Origin: Hydractinia symbiolongicarpus
Lineage: Eukaryota; Cnidaria; Hydrozoa; Anthoathecata; Hydractiniidae
Length of the DNA: 64,000 nt
Reading direction: 5' to 3'
NCBI RefSeq assembly: GCF_029227915.1
Contig: NC_079885.1
Span: forward strand, 29,205,001-29,269,000
In this document: positions 1 to 11,390 of the stretch, in pieces
How positions within the stretch are numbered: the first letter of the stretch is position 1
Layout of the letters: each line of letters opens with the position of its first letter
Made by a program: the position numbers and the translations under genes
The notes under the pieces: model-generated
Databases searched by the model: none
Told to the model about the DNA's origin: nothing
The model's input: only the letters and a program-made list of their open reading frames with translations

Positions 1-608
1 AATCCCGGACTTGTCCCGTATAATCAAAAGTATACAAAGAAAGTACCCAGGGAGTAAACTCATCTCCCGAACGATTTATTAAATTATTATTTCACCACTA
101 AAGCCCAAGGGACTTGTAGTTTTTAAAAATGTTTTCATTTTTGATGAGACGCTGAATAAAAGGAGTTTAATCGCCGGCAAACGAAAACCCGCCATTTCCC
201 GTAAACCCAGGAATTGGCCCGTATAGTCAAAAGTATACAAAGAAAGTACCCAGGGAGTAAACTCATTTCCCGAACGATTTTTAAATTATTTTTTCACCAC
301 TAAAACGCATGAGACTTGTAGTTTTCAAAAATGTTTTCATTTTTGATGAGACGCTGGATAAAAGAAGTTTAATCGCCGGCAAACGAAAACCCGCGATTTC
401 CCGTAAATCCTGGACTCGGCCCGTATAGTCAAAAGTATACAAAGAAAGTACCCAGGGAGTAAACTCATTTCCCAAACGATTTTTTAAATTTTTATTTCAC
501 CACAAAAGCCCATGAGACTTGTAGTTTTTAAAAATGTTTTCATTTTTGATGAGTCACTTAATGAAAGTGGTTTAATCGCTGGCAAACGAAAACCCGCGAT
601 TTCCTGTA
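1..608 (+). repeat. 3-monomer HOR (608 bp), copy 1
   Basis: Three monomers recur at an offset of exactly 608 bp in the next block. Shared private variants include GGACTTGTCCCGTATAATC, GATTTATTAAATTATTATTTC, AAAGCCCA-type sequence in place of AAACGCA, and TAATCGCTGGC in the third monomer. The left edge is the window edge, so more copies may lie upstream. The two copies differ at a handful of single bases, for example CACAAAAGCC versus CACTAAAGCC and GAGTCACTT versus GAGACACTT. Confidence 0.88.
325..346. other. Perfect 9-bp dyad with TTTT loop (example of one per monomer)
   Basis: Left arm TCAAAAATG (325-333), spacer TTTT (334-337), right arm CATTTTTGA (338-346); the arms are exact reverse complements. 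The same dyad sits at the same place in most monomers. In TTTTTAAAAATG variants the perfect core shrinks to 7 bp. In TTTTCAGAAATG variants one pair is lost. In the ATGTTTCTTTTTG monomers and the 113-bp truncated monomers it is destroyed. It could extrude as a small hairpin or serve as a symmetric protein site; function is inference. Confidence 0.85.
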
Positions 609-1216
609 AATCCCGGACTTGTCCCGTATAATCAAAAGTATCCAAAGAAAGTACCCAGGGAGTAAACTCATTTCCCGAACGATTTATTAAATTATTATTT
701 CACCACTAAAGCCCATGAGACTTGTAGTTTTTAAAAATGTTTTCATTTTTGATGAGACGCTGAATAAAAGGAGTTTAATCGCCGGCAAACGAAAACCCGC
801 TATTTCCCGTAAACCCAGGACTCGGCCCGTATAGTCAAAAGTATACAAAGAAAGTACCCAGGGAGTAAACTCATTTCCCGAACGATTTTTAAATTATTTT
901 TTCACCACTAAAACGCATGAGACTTGTAGTTTTCAAAAATGTTTTCATTTTTGATGAGACGCTGGATAAAAGAAGTTTAATCGCCGGCAAACGAAAACCC
1001 GCGATTTCCCGTAAATCCTGGACTCGGCCCGTATAGTCAAAAGTATACAAAGAAAGTACCCAGGGAGTAAACTCATTTCCCAAACGATTTTTTAAATTTT
1101 TATTTCACCACTAAAGCCCATGAGACTTGTAGTTTTTAAAAATGTTTCCATTTTTGATGAGACACTTAATGAAAGTGGTTTAATCGCTGGCAAACGAAAA
1201 CCCGCGATTTCCCGTA
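609..1216 (+). repeat. 3-monomer HOR (608 bp), copy 2
   Basis: Tandem second copy of the block at 1-608. The match ends near 1216, where the following monomer changes from GGACTTGTCCCG to GGGCTTGGCCCG with GTCGAATG. That switch marks the end of this small HOR and the start of the next module. Confidence 0.88.
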
Positions 1217-2038
1217 AATCCCGGGCTTGGCCCGTATAGTCGAATGTATACAAAGAAAGTACCCTGTGAGTAAACTCATTTCCAGAACGATTTTTTAAAT
1301 TATTTTTCCATCACTAAAACGCATAAGACTTGTAGTTTACAAAAATTTTTTCATTTTTGATGAGACGCTGAATAAAAGAAGTTTAATCGTCGGCAAACGA
1401 AAACCCGCGATTTCCCGTAAATCCCGGGCTTGGCCCGTATAGTCAAAAAAGTACAAAGAAAGTACCCAGGGAGTAAACTCATTTCCCGAACGATTTTTTA
1501 AATTACTTTGTCACCACTAAAACGCATGAGACTTGTAGTTTTCAAAAGTGTTTTCATTTTTGATGAGACGCTGAACAAAAGAAGTTTAATCGCCGGCAAA
1601 CGCAAACCTGCGATTTCCCGTAAATCCCGGGCTTGGCCGTATAGTCGAATGTATACAAAGAAAGTACCCAGGGAGTAAACTCATTTACCGAACGATTTTT
1701 TTAAATTATTTTTTCACCACAGAAACGCATGAGACTTGTAGTTTTCAAAAAAGTTTTCATTTTTGATGAGACGCTTAATGAAAGGGGTTTAATCGCCGGC
1801 AAACGAAAACCCGCGATTTCCTGTAAATCCCGGGCTTGGCCCGTATAGTCGAATGTATACAAAGAAAGTACCCTGTGAGTAAACTCATTTCCAGAACGAT
1901 TTTTTAAATTATTTTTTCACCACTAAAACGCATAAGACTTGTAGTTTTCAAAAATGTTTTCATTTTTGATGAGACGCTTAATAAAAGAAGTTTAATCGCC
2001 GGCAAACGAAAACCCGCGATTTCCCGTAAATCCCGGGC
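1217..2038 (+). repeat. Four-monomer cassette a-b-c-d (cassette I, partial)
   Basis: Four distinguishable monomers stand in fixed order. Monomer a has CCATCAC and GTTTACAAAAATTTTTTC. Monomer b has GTCAAAAAAGTAC and TTACTTTGTCACC. Monomer c has a one-base deletion giving GGCTTGGCCGTATAG, plus TTTACCGAACG and CACAGAAACG. Monomer d has CCCTGTGAG and TTCCAGAACG. The same order returns at 8.3-11.4 kb, and from part of b onward at 12.3-13.0 kb, so this is a mobile block within the array, not a chance neighbourhood. Confidence 0.8.
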
Positions 2039-2046
2039 TTGGCCCG
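2013..2046 (+). other. Helically phased CCCG box (example of one per monomer)
   Basis: CCCG begins at 2013, 2023, 2032 and 2043, giving spacings of 10, 9 and 11 bp, about one DNA turn each. The same four positions hold in both main subfamilies (GGGCTTGG and GGACTCGG types), although bases between them differ. In the GGGCTTGG type the last two motifs also form an inverted repeat, CGGGC (2034-2038), TTG, GCCCG (2042-2046). The minus strand therefore carries four G-runs of three or more within about 33 bases. A binding-site or structural role is inference. Confidence 0.75.
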
Positions 2047-4879
2047 TATAGTCAAAAGTATACAAAGAAAGTACCCAGGGAGTAAACTGATTTCCCGAAC
2101 GATTTTTCAAATTATTTCTGCACCACTAAAACGAATGAGACTTGTAGTTTTCAAAAATGTTTTCATTTTTAATGAGACCATTAATGAAAGAGGTTTAATC
2201 GCCGGCAAACGAAAACCAACGATTTCCCGTAAATCCCGGGCTTGGTCCGTGTAGTCGAATGTATACAAAGAAAGTACCCAGGGAGTAAACTCATTTCCCG
2301 AACGTTTTTTTAAATTATTTTCTCACCACTAAAACGCACGAGATTTGTAGTTTTCAAAAATGTTTTCATTTTTGATGAGACGCTTAATGAAAGGGGTTTA
2401 ATCGCCGGCAAACGAAAACCCGCGATTTCCCGTAAATCCCGGGCTTGGCCCGTGTAGTCGAATGTATACAAAGAAAGTACCCTGTGAGTAAACTCATTTC
2501 CAGAACGATTTTTTAAATTATTTTTCACCACTAAAACGCATAAGACTTGTTGTTTTCAAAAATGTTTTCATTTTTTATGAGACGCTTTATAAAAGAAGTT
2601 TAATCGCCGGCAAACGAAAACCCGCGATTTCCCGTAAATCCCGGGCTTGGCCAGTATAGTCAAAAGTATACAAAGAAAGTACTCAGGGAGTAAACTGATT
2701 TCCCGGACGATTTTTCAAATTATTTCTGCACCACTAGAACAAATGAGACTTGTAGTTTTTAAACATGTTTTCATTTTTAATGAGACGCTTAATGAAAGAG
2801 GTTTTATCGCCGGCAAACGAAAACCCGTGATTTCCCGTAAATCACAGACTCGGCCCCTATAGTCAAAAGTATACAAATAAAGTACCCAGGGAGTAAACGC
2901 ATTTCCCGTACGATTTTTAAAATTATTTTTTCACCACTAAAACGTATGAGACTTGTAGTTTTCAAAAATGTTTTCATTTTTGATGAAACGCTTAATGAAA
3001 GGGGTTTAATCGCCGGCAAACGAAAACCCGCGATTTCCCGTAAATCCCGGGCTTGGCCCGTATAGTCAAAAGTATACAAAGAAAGTACTCAGGGAGTAAA
3101 CTGATTTCCCGGACGATTTTTCAAATTATTTCTGCACCACTAGAACAAATGAGACTTGTAGTTTTCAAAACTTGTTTTCATTTTTAATGAGACGCTTAAT
3201 GAAAGAGGTTTTATCGCCGGTAAACGAAAACCCGTGATTTCCCGTAAATCCCGGACTCGGCCCGTATAGTCAAAAGTATACAAAGAAAGTACCCAGGGAG
3301 TAAACGCATTTCCCGAACGATTTTTAAAATTATTTTTTCACCACTAAAACGTATGAGACTTGTAGTTTTCAAAAATGTTTTCATTTTTGATGAAACGCTT
3401 AATGAAAGGGGTTTAATCGCCGGCAAACGAAAACCCGCGATTTCCCGTAAATCCCGGGCTTGGCCCGTATAGTCGAATGTATACAAAGAAAGCACCCTAT
3501 GAGTAAACTCATTTCAAGAACGATTTTTTCAGTTAGTTTTTCACCACTAAAACGCATAAGACTTGTAGTTTTCAAAAATGTTTTCATTTTTGATGAGACG
3601 CTGAATAAAAGAAGTTTAATCGCCGTCAAACGAAAACCCGCGAATTCCCGTAAATCCCGGGCTTGGCCCGTATAGTCAAAAGTATGCAAAGAAAGTACCC
3701 AGGGAGTAAACTCATTTCCCGAACGATTTTTTAAATTATTTTTCCATCACTAAAACGCATAAGACTTGTAGTTTACAAAAAATTTTTCATTTTTGATGAG
3801 ACGCTGAATAAAAGAAGTTTAATCGTCGGCAAACGAAAACCAACGATTTCCCGTAAATCCCGGGCTTGGTCCGTGTAGTCGAATGTATACAAAGAAAGTA
3901 CCCAGGGAGTAAACTCATTTCCCGAACGATTTTTCAAATTATTTCTGCACCACTAAAACGAATGAGACTTGTAGTTTTCAAAAATGTTTTCATTTTTAAT
4001 GAGACCATTAATGAAAGAGGTTTAATCGCCGGCAAACGAAAACCAACGATTTCCCGTAAATCCCGGGCTTGGTCCGTGTAGTCGAATGTATACAAAGAAA
4101 GTACCCAGGGAGTAAACTCATTTCCCGAACGTTTTTTTAAATTATTTTTTCACCACTAAAACGCACGAGATTTGTAGTTTTCAAAAATGTTTTCATTTTT
4201 GATGAGACGCTTAATGAAAGGGGTTTAATCGCCGGCAAACGAAAACCCGCGATTTCCCGTAAATCCCGGGCTTGGCCCGTGTAGTCGAATGTATACAAAG
4301 AAAGTACCCTGTGAGTAAACTCATTTCCAGAACGATTTTTTAAATTATTTTTCACCACTAAAACGCATAAGACTTGTTGTTTTCAAAAATGTTTTCATTT
4401 TTGATGAGACGCTTAATAAAAGAAGTTTAATCGCCGGCAAACGAAAACCCGCGATTTCCCGTAAATCCCGGGCTTAGCCCGTATAGTCAAAAGTATACAA
4501 AGAAAGTACTCAGGGAGTAAACTGATTTCCCGGACGATTTTTCAAATTATTTCTGCACCACTAGAACAAATGAGACTTGTAGTTTTCAAACATGTTTTTA
4601 TTTTTAATGAGACGCTTAATGAAAGAGGTTTTATCGCCGGCAAACGAAAACCCGTGATTTCCCGTAAATCCCGGACTCGGCCCGTATAGTCAAAAGTATA
4701 CAAAGAAAGTACCCAGGGAGTAAACGCATTTCCCAAACGATTTTTAAAATTATTTTTTCACCACTAAAACGTATGAGACTTGTAGTTTTCAAAAATGTTT
4801 TCATTTTTGATGAGACGCTGAATAAAAGAAGTTTAATCGCCGTCAAACGAAAACCCGCGATTTCCCGTAAATCCCGGGC
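2039..4879 (+). repeat. 14-monomer HOR (2841 bp), copy A
   Basis: About 14 monomers are followed by a second copy at a constant offset of 2841 bp. Diagnostic variants are the ATTTCTGCACCACTA monomers (with CTGATTTCCCG and TTCAAATTATTT), the GAGACCATTAATG monomer, the CGCACGAGATTTG monomer, the GATTTTTTCAGTTAG monomer and the CGTATGAG monomer. Inside it, the first stretch (about 2.1-2.99 kb) recurs near 3.93-4.82 kb at an offset of 1827 bp, so the 14-mer is itself a 9-mer plus a partial 5-mer repeat. Confidence 0.88.
3866..4811 (+). repeat. Nested partial duplicate inside the 14-mer (offset 1827 bp)
   Basis: This stretch repeats the order seen from about 2.04 kb: the ATTTCTGCACC/GACCATTAATG monomer, then CGCACGAGATTTG, then CCCTGTGAG, then the CTCAGGGAGTAAACTG/CACTAGAAC monomer. 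The first 60 bp differ (GGTCCGTGTAGTCGAATG versus GGCCCGTATAGTCAAAAG), after which the match is close. It shows an older internal duplication that predates duplication of the whole 2841-bp block, because copy B carries it too at 6707. Confidence 0.75.
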
Positions 4880-7720
4880 TTGGCCCGTATAGTCAAAAGT
4901 ATACAAAGAAAGTACCCAGGGAGTAAACTGATTTCCCGAACGATTTTTCAAATTATTTCTGCACCACTAAAACGAATGAGACTTGTAGTTTTCAAAAATG
5001 TTTTCATTTTTAATGAGACCATTAATGAAAGAGGTTTAATCGCCGGCAAACGAAAACCAACGATTTCCCGTAAATCCCGGGCTTGGTCCGTGTAGTCGAA
5101 TGTATACAAAGAAAGTACCCAGGGAGTAAACTCATTTCCCGAACGTTTTTTTAAATTATTTTCTCACCACTAAAACGCACGAGATTTGTAGTTTTCAAAA
5201 ATGTTTTCATTTTTGATGAGACGCTTAATGAAAGGGGTTTAATCGCCGGCAAACGAAAACCCGCGATTTCCCGTAAATCCCGGGCTTGGCCCGTGTAGTC
5301 GAATGTATACAAAGAAAGTACCCTGTGAGTAAACTCATTTCCAGAACGATTTTTTAAATTATTTTTCACCACTAAAACGCATAAGACTTGTTGTTTTCAA
5401 AAATGTTTTCATTTTTTATGAGACGCTTTATAAAAGAAGTTTAATCGCCGGCAAACGAAAACCCGCGATTTCCCGTAAATCCCGGGCTTGGCCCGTATAG
5501 TCAAAAGTATACAAAGAAAGTACTCAGGGAGTAAACTGATTTCCCGGACGATTTTTCAAATTATTTCTGCACCACTAGAACAAATGAGACTTGTAGTTTT
5601 TAAACATGTTTTCATTTTTAATGAGACGCTTAATGAAAGAGGTTTTATCGCCGGCAAACGAAAACCCGTGATTTCCCGTAAATCCCAGACTCGGCCCCTA
5701 TAGTCAAAAGTATACAAATAAAGTACCCAGGGAGTAAACGCATTTCCCGTACGATTTTTAAAATTATTTTTTCACCACTAAAACGTATGAGACTTGTAGT
5801 TTTCAAAAATGTTTTCATTTTTGATGAAACGCTTAATGAAAGGGGTTTAATCGCCGGCAAACGAAAACCCGCGATTTCCCGTAAATCCCGGGCTTGGCCC
5901 GTATAGTCAAAAGTATACAAAGAAAGTACTCAGGGAGTAAACTGATTTCCCGGACGATTTTTCAAATTATTTCTGCACCACTAGAACAAATGAGACTTGT
6001 AGTTTTCAAAACTTGTTTTCATTTTTAATGAGACGCTTAATGAAAGAGGTTTTATCGCCGGTAAACGAAAACCCGTGATTTCCCGTAAATCCCGGACTCG
6101 GCCCGTATAGTCAAAAGTATACAAAGAAAGTACCCAGGGAGTAAACGCATTTCCCGAACGATTTTTAAAATTATTTTTTCACCACTAAAACGTATGAGAC
6201 TTGTAGTTTTCAAAAATGTTTTCATTTTTGATGAAACGCTTAATGAAAGGGGTTTAATCGCCGGCAAACGAAAACCCGCGATTTCCCGTAAATCCCGGGC
6301 TTGGCCCGTATAGTCGAATGTATACAAAGAAAGCACCCTATGAGTAAACTCATTTCAAGAACGATTTTTTCAGTTAGTTTTTCACCACTAAAACGCATAA
6401 GACTTGTAGTTTTCAAAAATGTTTTCATTTTTGATGAGACGCTGAATAAAAGAAGTTTAATCGCCGTCAAACGAAAACCCGCGAATTCCCGTAAATCCCG
6501 GGCTTGGCCCGTATAGTCAAAAGTATGCAAAGAAAGTACCCAGGGAGTAAACTCATTTCCCGAACGATTTTTTAAATTATTTTTCCATCACTAAAACGCA
6601 TAAGACTTGTAGTTTACAAAAATTTTTTCATTTTTGATGAGACGCTGAATAAAAGAAGTTTAATCGTCGGCAAACGAAAACCAACGATTTCCCGTAAATC
6701 CCGGGCTTGGTCCGTGTAGTCGAATGTATACAAAGAAAGTACCCAGGGAGTAAACTCATTTCCCGAACGATTTTTCAAATTATTTCTGCACCACTAAAAC
6801 GAATGAGACTTGTAGTTTTCAAAAATGTTTTCATTTTTAATGAGACCATTAATGAAAGAGGTTTAATCGCCGGCAAACGAAAACCAACGATTTCCCGTAA
6901 ATCCCGGGCTTGGTCCGTGTAGTCGAATGTATACAAAGAAAGTACCCAGGGAGTAAACTCATTTCCCGAACGTTTTTTTAAATTATTTTTTCACCACTAA
7001 AACGCACGAGATTTGTAGTTTTCAAAAATGTTTTCATTTTTGATGAGACGCTTAATGAAAGGGGTTTAATCGCCGGCAAACGAAAACCCGCGATTTCCCG
7101 TAAATCCCGGGCTTGGCCCGTGTAGTCGAATGTATACAAAGAAAGTACCCTGTGAGTAAACTCATTTCCAGAACGATTTTTTAAATTATTTTTCACCACT
7201 AAAACGCATAAGACTTGTTGTTTTCAAAAATGTTTTCATTTTTGATGAGACGCTTAATAAAAGAAGTTTAATCGCCGGCAAACGAAAACCCGCGATTTCC
7301 CGTAAATCCCGGGCTTAGCCCGTATAGTCAAAAGTATACAAAGAAAGTACTCAGGGAGTAAACTGATTTCCCGGACGATTTTTCAAATTATTTCTGCACC
7401 ACTAGAACAAATGAGACTTGTAGTTTTCAAACATGTTTTTATTTTTAATGAGACGCTTAATGAAAGAGGTTTTATCGCCGGCAAACGAAAACCCGTGATT
7501 TCCCGTAAATCCCGGACTCGGCCCGTATAGTCAAAAGTATACAAAGAAAGTACCCAGGGAGTAAACGCATTTCCCAAACGATTTTTAAAATTATTTTTTC
7601 ACCACTAAAACGTATGAGACTTGTAGTTTTCAAAAATGTTTTCATTTTTGATGAAACGCTTAATGAAAGGGGTTTAATCGCCGGCAAACGAAAACCCGCG
7701 ATTTCCCGTAAATCCCGGGC
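4880..7720 (+). repeat. 14-monomer HOR (2841 bp), copy B
   Basis: Near-identical second copy of 2039-4879. Small variants are shared (CAAAACTTGTTTTC, GCGAATTCCCG, ATGCAAAG), and only a few bases differ, such as GGCCAGTATAG in copy A against GGCCCGTATAG here. The copies diverge near 4812/7653, where copy A switches to CTGAATAAAAGAAG and copy B stays with CTTAATGAAAGGGG. That position marks a crossover junction. Confidence 0.87.
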
Positions 7721-8344
7721 TTGGCCTGTATAGTCAAAAGTATACAAAGAAAGTACTCAGGGAGTAAACTGATTTCCCGGACGATTTTTCAAATTATTTC
7801 TGCACCACTAGAACAAATGAGACTTGTAGTTTTCAAACATGTTTTCATTTTTAATGAGACGCTTAATGAAAGAGGTTTTATCGCCAGCAAACGAAAACCC
7901 GTGATTTCCCGTAAATCCCGGACTCGGCCCGTATAGTCAAAAGTATACAAAGAAAGTACCCAGGGAGTAAACGCATTTCCCGAACGATTTTTAAAATTAT
8001 TTTTTCACCACTAAAACGTATGAGACTTGTAGTTTTCAAAAATGTTTTCATTTTTGATGAAACGCTTAATGAAAGGGGTTTAATCGCCGGCAAACGAAAA
8101 CCCGCGATTTCCCGTAAATTCCGGGCTTGGCCCGTATAGTCGAATGTATACAAAGAAAGCACCCTATAAGTAAACTCTTTTCCAGAACGATTTTTTCAGT
8201 TAGTTTTTCACCACTAAAACGCATAAGACTTGTAGTTTTCAAAAATGTTTTCATTTTTGATGAGACGCTGAATAAAAGAAGTTTAATCGCCGTCAAACGA
8301 AAACCCGCGATTTCCCGTAAATCCCGGGCTTGGCCCGTATAGTC
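7721..8344 (+). repeat. Partial third copy of 14-mer material
   Basis: Monomers continue the CTCAGGGAG/CACTAGAAC, CGTATGAG and TTTTTTCAGTTAG types of the preceding HOR, but with two monomers fewer. The offset to copy B falls from 2233 bp at the start to 1826 bp at the TCAGTTAG monomer. This is what an unequal exchange removing two monomers would leave. Confidence 0.7.
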
Positions 8345-9360
8345 AAAAGTATGCAAAGAAAGTGCCCAGGGAGTAAACTCATTTCCCGAACGATTTTTTA
8401 AATTATTTTTCCATCACTAAAACGCATAAGACTTGTAGTTTACAAAAATTTTTTCATTTTTGATGAGACGCTGAATAAAAGAAGTTTAATCGTCGGCAAA
8501 CGAAAACCCGCGATTTCCCGTAAATCCCGGGCTTGGCCCGTATAGTCAAAAAAGTACAAAGAAAGTACCCAGGGAGTAAACTCATTTCCCGAACGATTTT
8601 TTAAATTACTTTGTCACCACTAAAACGCATGAGATTTGTAGTTTTCAAAAGTGTTTTCATTTTTGATGAGACGCTGAACAAAAGAAGTTTAATCGCCGGC
8701 AAACGCAAACCTGCGATTTCCCGTAAATCCCGGGCTTGGCCGTATAGTCGAATGTATACAAAGAAAGTACCCAGGGAGTAAACTCATTTACCGAACGATT
8801 TTTTTAAATTATTTTTTCACCACAGAAACGCATGAGACTTGTAGTTTTCAGAAAAGTTTTCATTTTTGATGAGACGCTTAATGAAAGGGGTTTAATCGCC
8901 GGCAAACGAAAACCCGCGATTTCCCGTAAATCCCGTGCTTGGCCCGTATAGTCGAATGTATACAAAGAAAGTACCCTGTGAGTAAACTCATTTCCAGAAG
9001 GATTTTTTAAACTATTTTTTCACCACTAAAACGCATAAGACTTGTAGTTTTCAAAAATGTTTTCATTTTTGATGAGACGCTTAATGAAAGAGGTTTAATC
9101 GCCGGCAAACGAAAACCCACGAATTCCCGTAAATCCCGGGCTTGGCCCGTATAGTCGAATAAACACATAAAAAGTACCCAGGGAGAAAACTCATTTCCCG
9201 AACAATTTTTTTAAATTATTTTTTAACCACTAAAACGCATGAGACTTGTAGTTTTCAAAAATGTTTTCATTTTTGATGAGACGTTGAATAAACGAAGTTT
9301 AATCACCGGCAAACGAAAACCCGCGATTTCCCGTAAATCCCGGGCTTGGCCCGTATAGTC
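8345..9360 (+). repeat. 5-monomer HOR (cassette I a-b-c-d-e), copy 1
   Basis: This block has the a, b, c, d order described at 1217-2038, plus a fifth monomer e at about 9.15-9.36 kb in which the GTATAC segment is altered (AAACACATAAAAAG). The next copies start at offsets of about 1016 and then 1015 bp. In the later copies monomer e reads GTACACATAGAAAG, so this first copy is the most diverged one. Confidence 0.78.
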
Positions 9361-10375
9361 GAATGTATACAAAGAAAGTACCCTGTGAGTAGATTCATTT
9401 CCAGAACGATTTTTTAAATTATTTTTCCATCACTAAAACGCATAAGACTTGTAGTTTACAAAAATTTTTTCATTTTTGATGAGACGCTGAATAAAAGAAG
9501 TTTAATCGTCGGCAAACGAAAACCCGCGATTTCCCGTAAATCCCGGGCTTGGCCCGTATAGTCAAAAAAGTACAAAGAAAGTACCCAGGGAGTAAACTCA
9601 TTTCCCGAACAATTTTTTAAATTACTTTGTCACCACTAAAACGCATGAGACTTGTAGTTTTCAAAAGAATTTTCATTTTTGATGAGACGCTGAATAAAAG
9701 AAGTTTAATCGCCGGCATACGCAAACCTGCGATTTCCCGTAAATCCCGGGCTTGGCCGTATAGTCGAATGTATACAAAGAAAGTACCCAGGGAGTAAACT
9801 CATTTACCGAACGATTTTTTTAAATTATTTTTTCACCACAGAAACGCATGAGCCTTGTAGTTTTCAAAAAAGTTTTCACTTTTGATGAGACGCTTAATGA
9901 AAGGGGTTTAATCGCCGGCAAACGAAAACCCGCGATTTCCCGTAAATCCCGGGCTTGGCCCGTATAGTCGAATGTATACAAAGAAAGTACCCTGTGAGTA
10001 AACTCATTTTCAGAACGATTTTTTAAACTATTTTTTCACCACTAAAACGCATAAGACTTGTAGTTTTCAAAAATGTTTTCATTTTTGATGAGACGTTGAA
10101 TAAAAGAAGTTTAATCGCCGGCAAACGAAAACCCGCGATTTCCCGTAAATCCCGGGCTTGGCCCGTATAGTCGAATGTACACATAGAAAGTACCCAGGGA
10201 GAAAACTCATTTCCCGAACAATTTTTTCAATTATTTTTTCACCACTAAAACGCATGAGACTTGTTGTTTTCAAAAATGTTTTCATTTTTGATGAAACGCT
10301 TAATGAAAGGGGTTTAATCGCCGGCAAACGAAAACTCGCGATTTCCCGTAAATCCCGGGCTTGGGCCGTATAGTC
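9361..10375 (+). repeat. 5-monomer HOR (1015 bp), copy 2
   Basis: Order a-b-c-d-e. Shared private changes with the next copy include TTTTCAAAAGAATTTTC in b, ATGAGCCTTG and TTTTCACTTTTG in c, and ACGTTGAATAAAAG with GTACACATAG at the d/e boundary. Monomer a here still has CCATCAC, while in copy 3 it has been replaced by a TTTCACCAC version. Confidence 0.85.
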
Positions 10376-11390
10376 GAATGTATACAAAGAAAGTACCCTG
10401 TGAGTAAACTCATTTCCAGAACGATTTTTTAAATTATTTTTTCACCACTAAAACGCATAAGACTTGTAGTTTTCAAAAATGTTTTCATTTTTGATGAGAC
10501 GCTGAATAAAAGAAGTTTAATCGTCGGCAAACGAAAACCCGCGATTTCCCGTAAATCCCGGGCTTGGCCCGTATAGTCAAAAAAGTACAAAGAAAGTACC
10601 CAGGGAGTAAACTCATTTCCCGAACAATTTTTTAAATTACTTTGTCACCACTAAAACGCATGAGACTTGTAGTTTTCAAAAGAATTTTCATTTTTGATGA
10701 GACGCTGAATAAAAGAAGTTTAATCGCCGGCAAACGCAAACCTGCGATTTCCCGTAAATCCCGGGCTTGGCCGTATAGTCGAATGTATACAAAGAAAGTA
10801 CCCAGGGAGTAAACTCATTTACCGAACGATTTTTTTAAATTATTTTTTCACCACAGAAACGCATGAGCCTTGTAGTTTTCAAAAAAGTTTTCACTTTTGA
10901 TGAGACGCTTAATGAAAGGGGTTTAATCGCCGGCAAACGAAAACCCGCGATTTCCCGTAAATCCCGGGCTTGGCCCGTATAGTCGAATGTATACAAAGAA
11001 AGTACCCTGTGAGTAAACTCATTTTCAGAACGATTTTTTAAACTATTTTTTCACCACTAAAACGCATAAGACTTGTAGTTTTCAAAAATGTTTTCATTTT
11101 TGATGAGACGTTGAATAAAAGAAGTTTAATCGCCGGCAAACGAAAACCCGCGATTTCCCGTAAATCCCGGGCTTGGCCCGTATAGTCGAATGTACACATA
11201 GAAAGTACCCAGGGAGAAAACTCATTTCCCGAACAATTTTTTCAATTATTTTTTCACCACTAAAACGCATGAGACTTGTTGTTTTCAAAAATGTTTTCAT
11301 TTTTGATGAAACGCTTAATGAAAGGGGTTTAATCGCCGGCAAACGAAAACTCGCGATTTCCCGTAAATCCCGGGCTTGGGCCGTATAGTC
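10376..11390 (+). repeat. 5-monomer HOR (1015 bp), copy 3
   Basis: Close tandem copy of 9361-10375 at an offset of 1015 bp. Its b-c-d-e part is reused again at 12.3-13.0 kb as the start of the second copy of the 1623-bp repeat, so two different HOR periods overlap in this segment. Confidence 0.85.

Noticed and set aside
340-375. Hammerhead ribozyme-like core (TTGATGAG ... GAAAG) in each monomer
   Set aside because: Some satellites do encode hammerhead ribozymes, but here the essential C before TGATGA is T, there is no pairing that would make helix II, and the GAAA part is absent from the CTGAATAAAAG monomers.
281-530. A/T tract (TTTTTTAAATTATTTTTT) as a promoter or terminator
   Set aside because: It occurs in nearly every monomer with no associated transcription unit. 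It is better described as part of the satellite, perhaps affecting nucleosome placement.
2010-2046. CENP-B box-like sequence around TTCCCGTAAATCCCGGG
   Set aside because: Compared with the canonical pattern (TTCG, four bases, A, two bases, CGGG), only CGGG and part of the first core match: the two leading T positions are C and the central A is T. No other place in the monomer fits either strand better.
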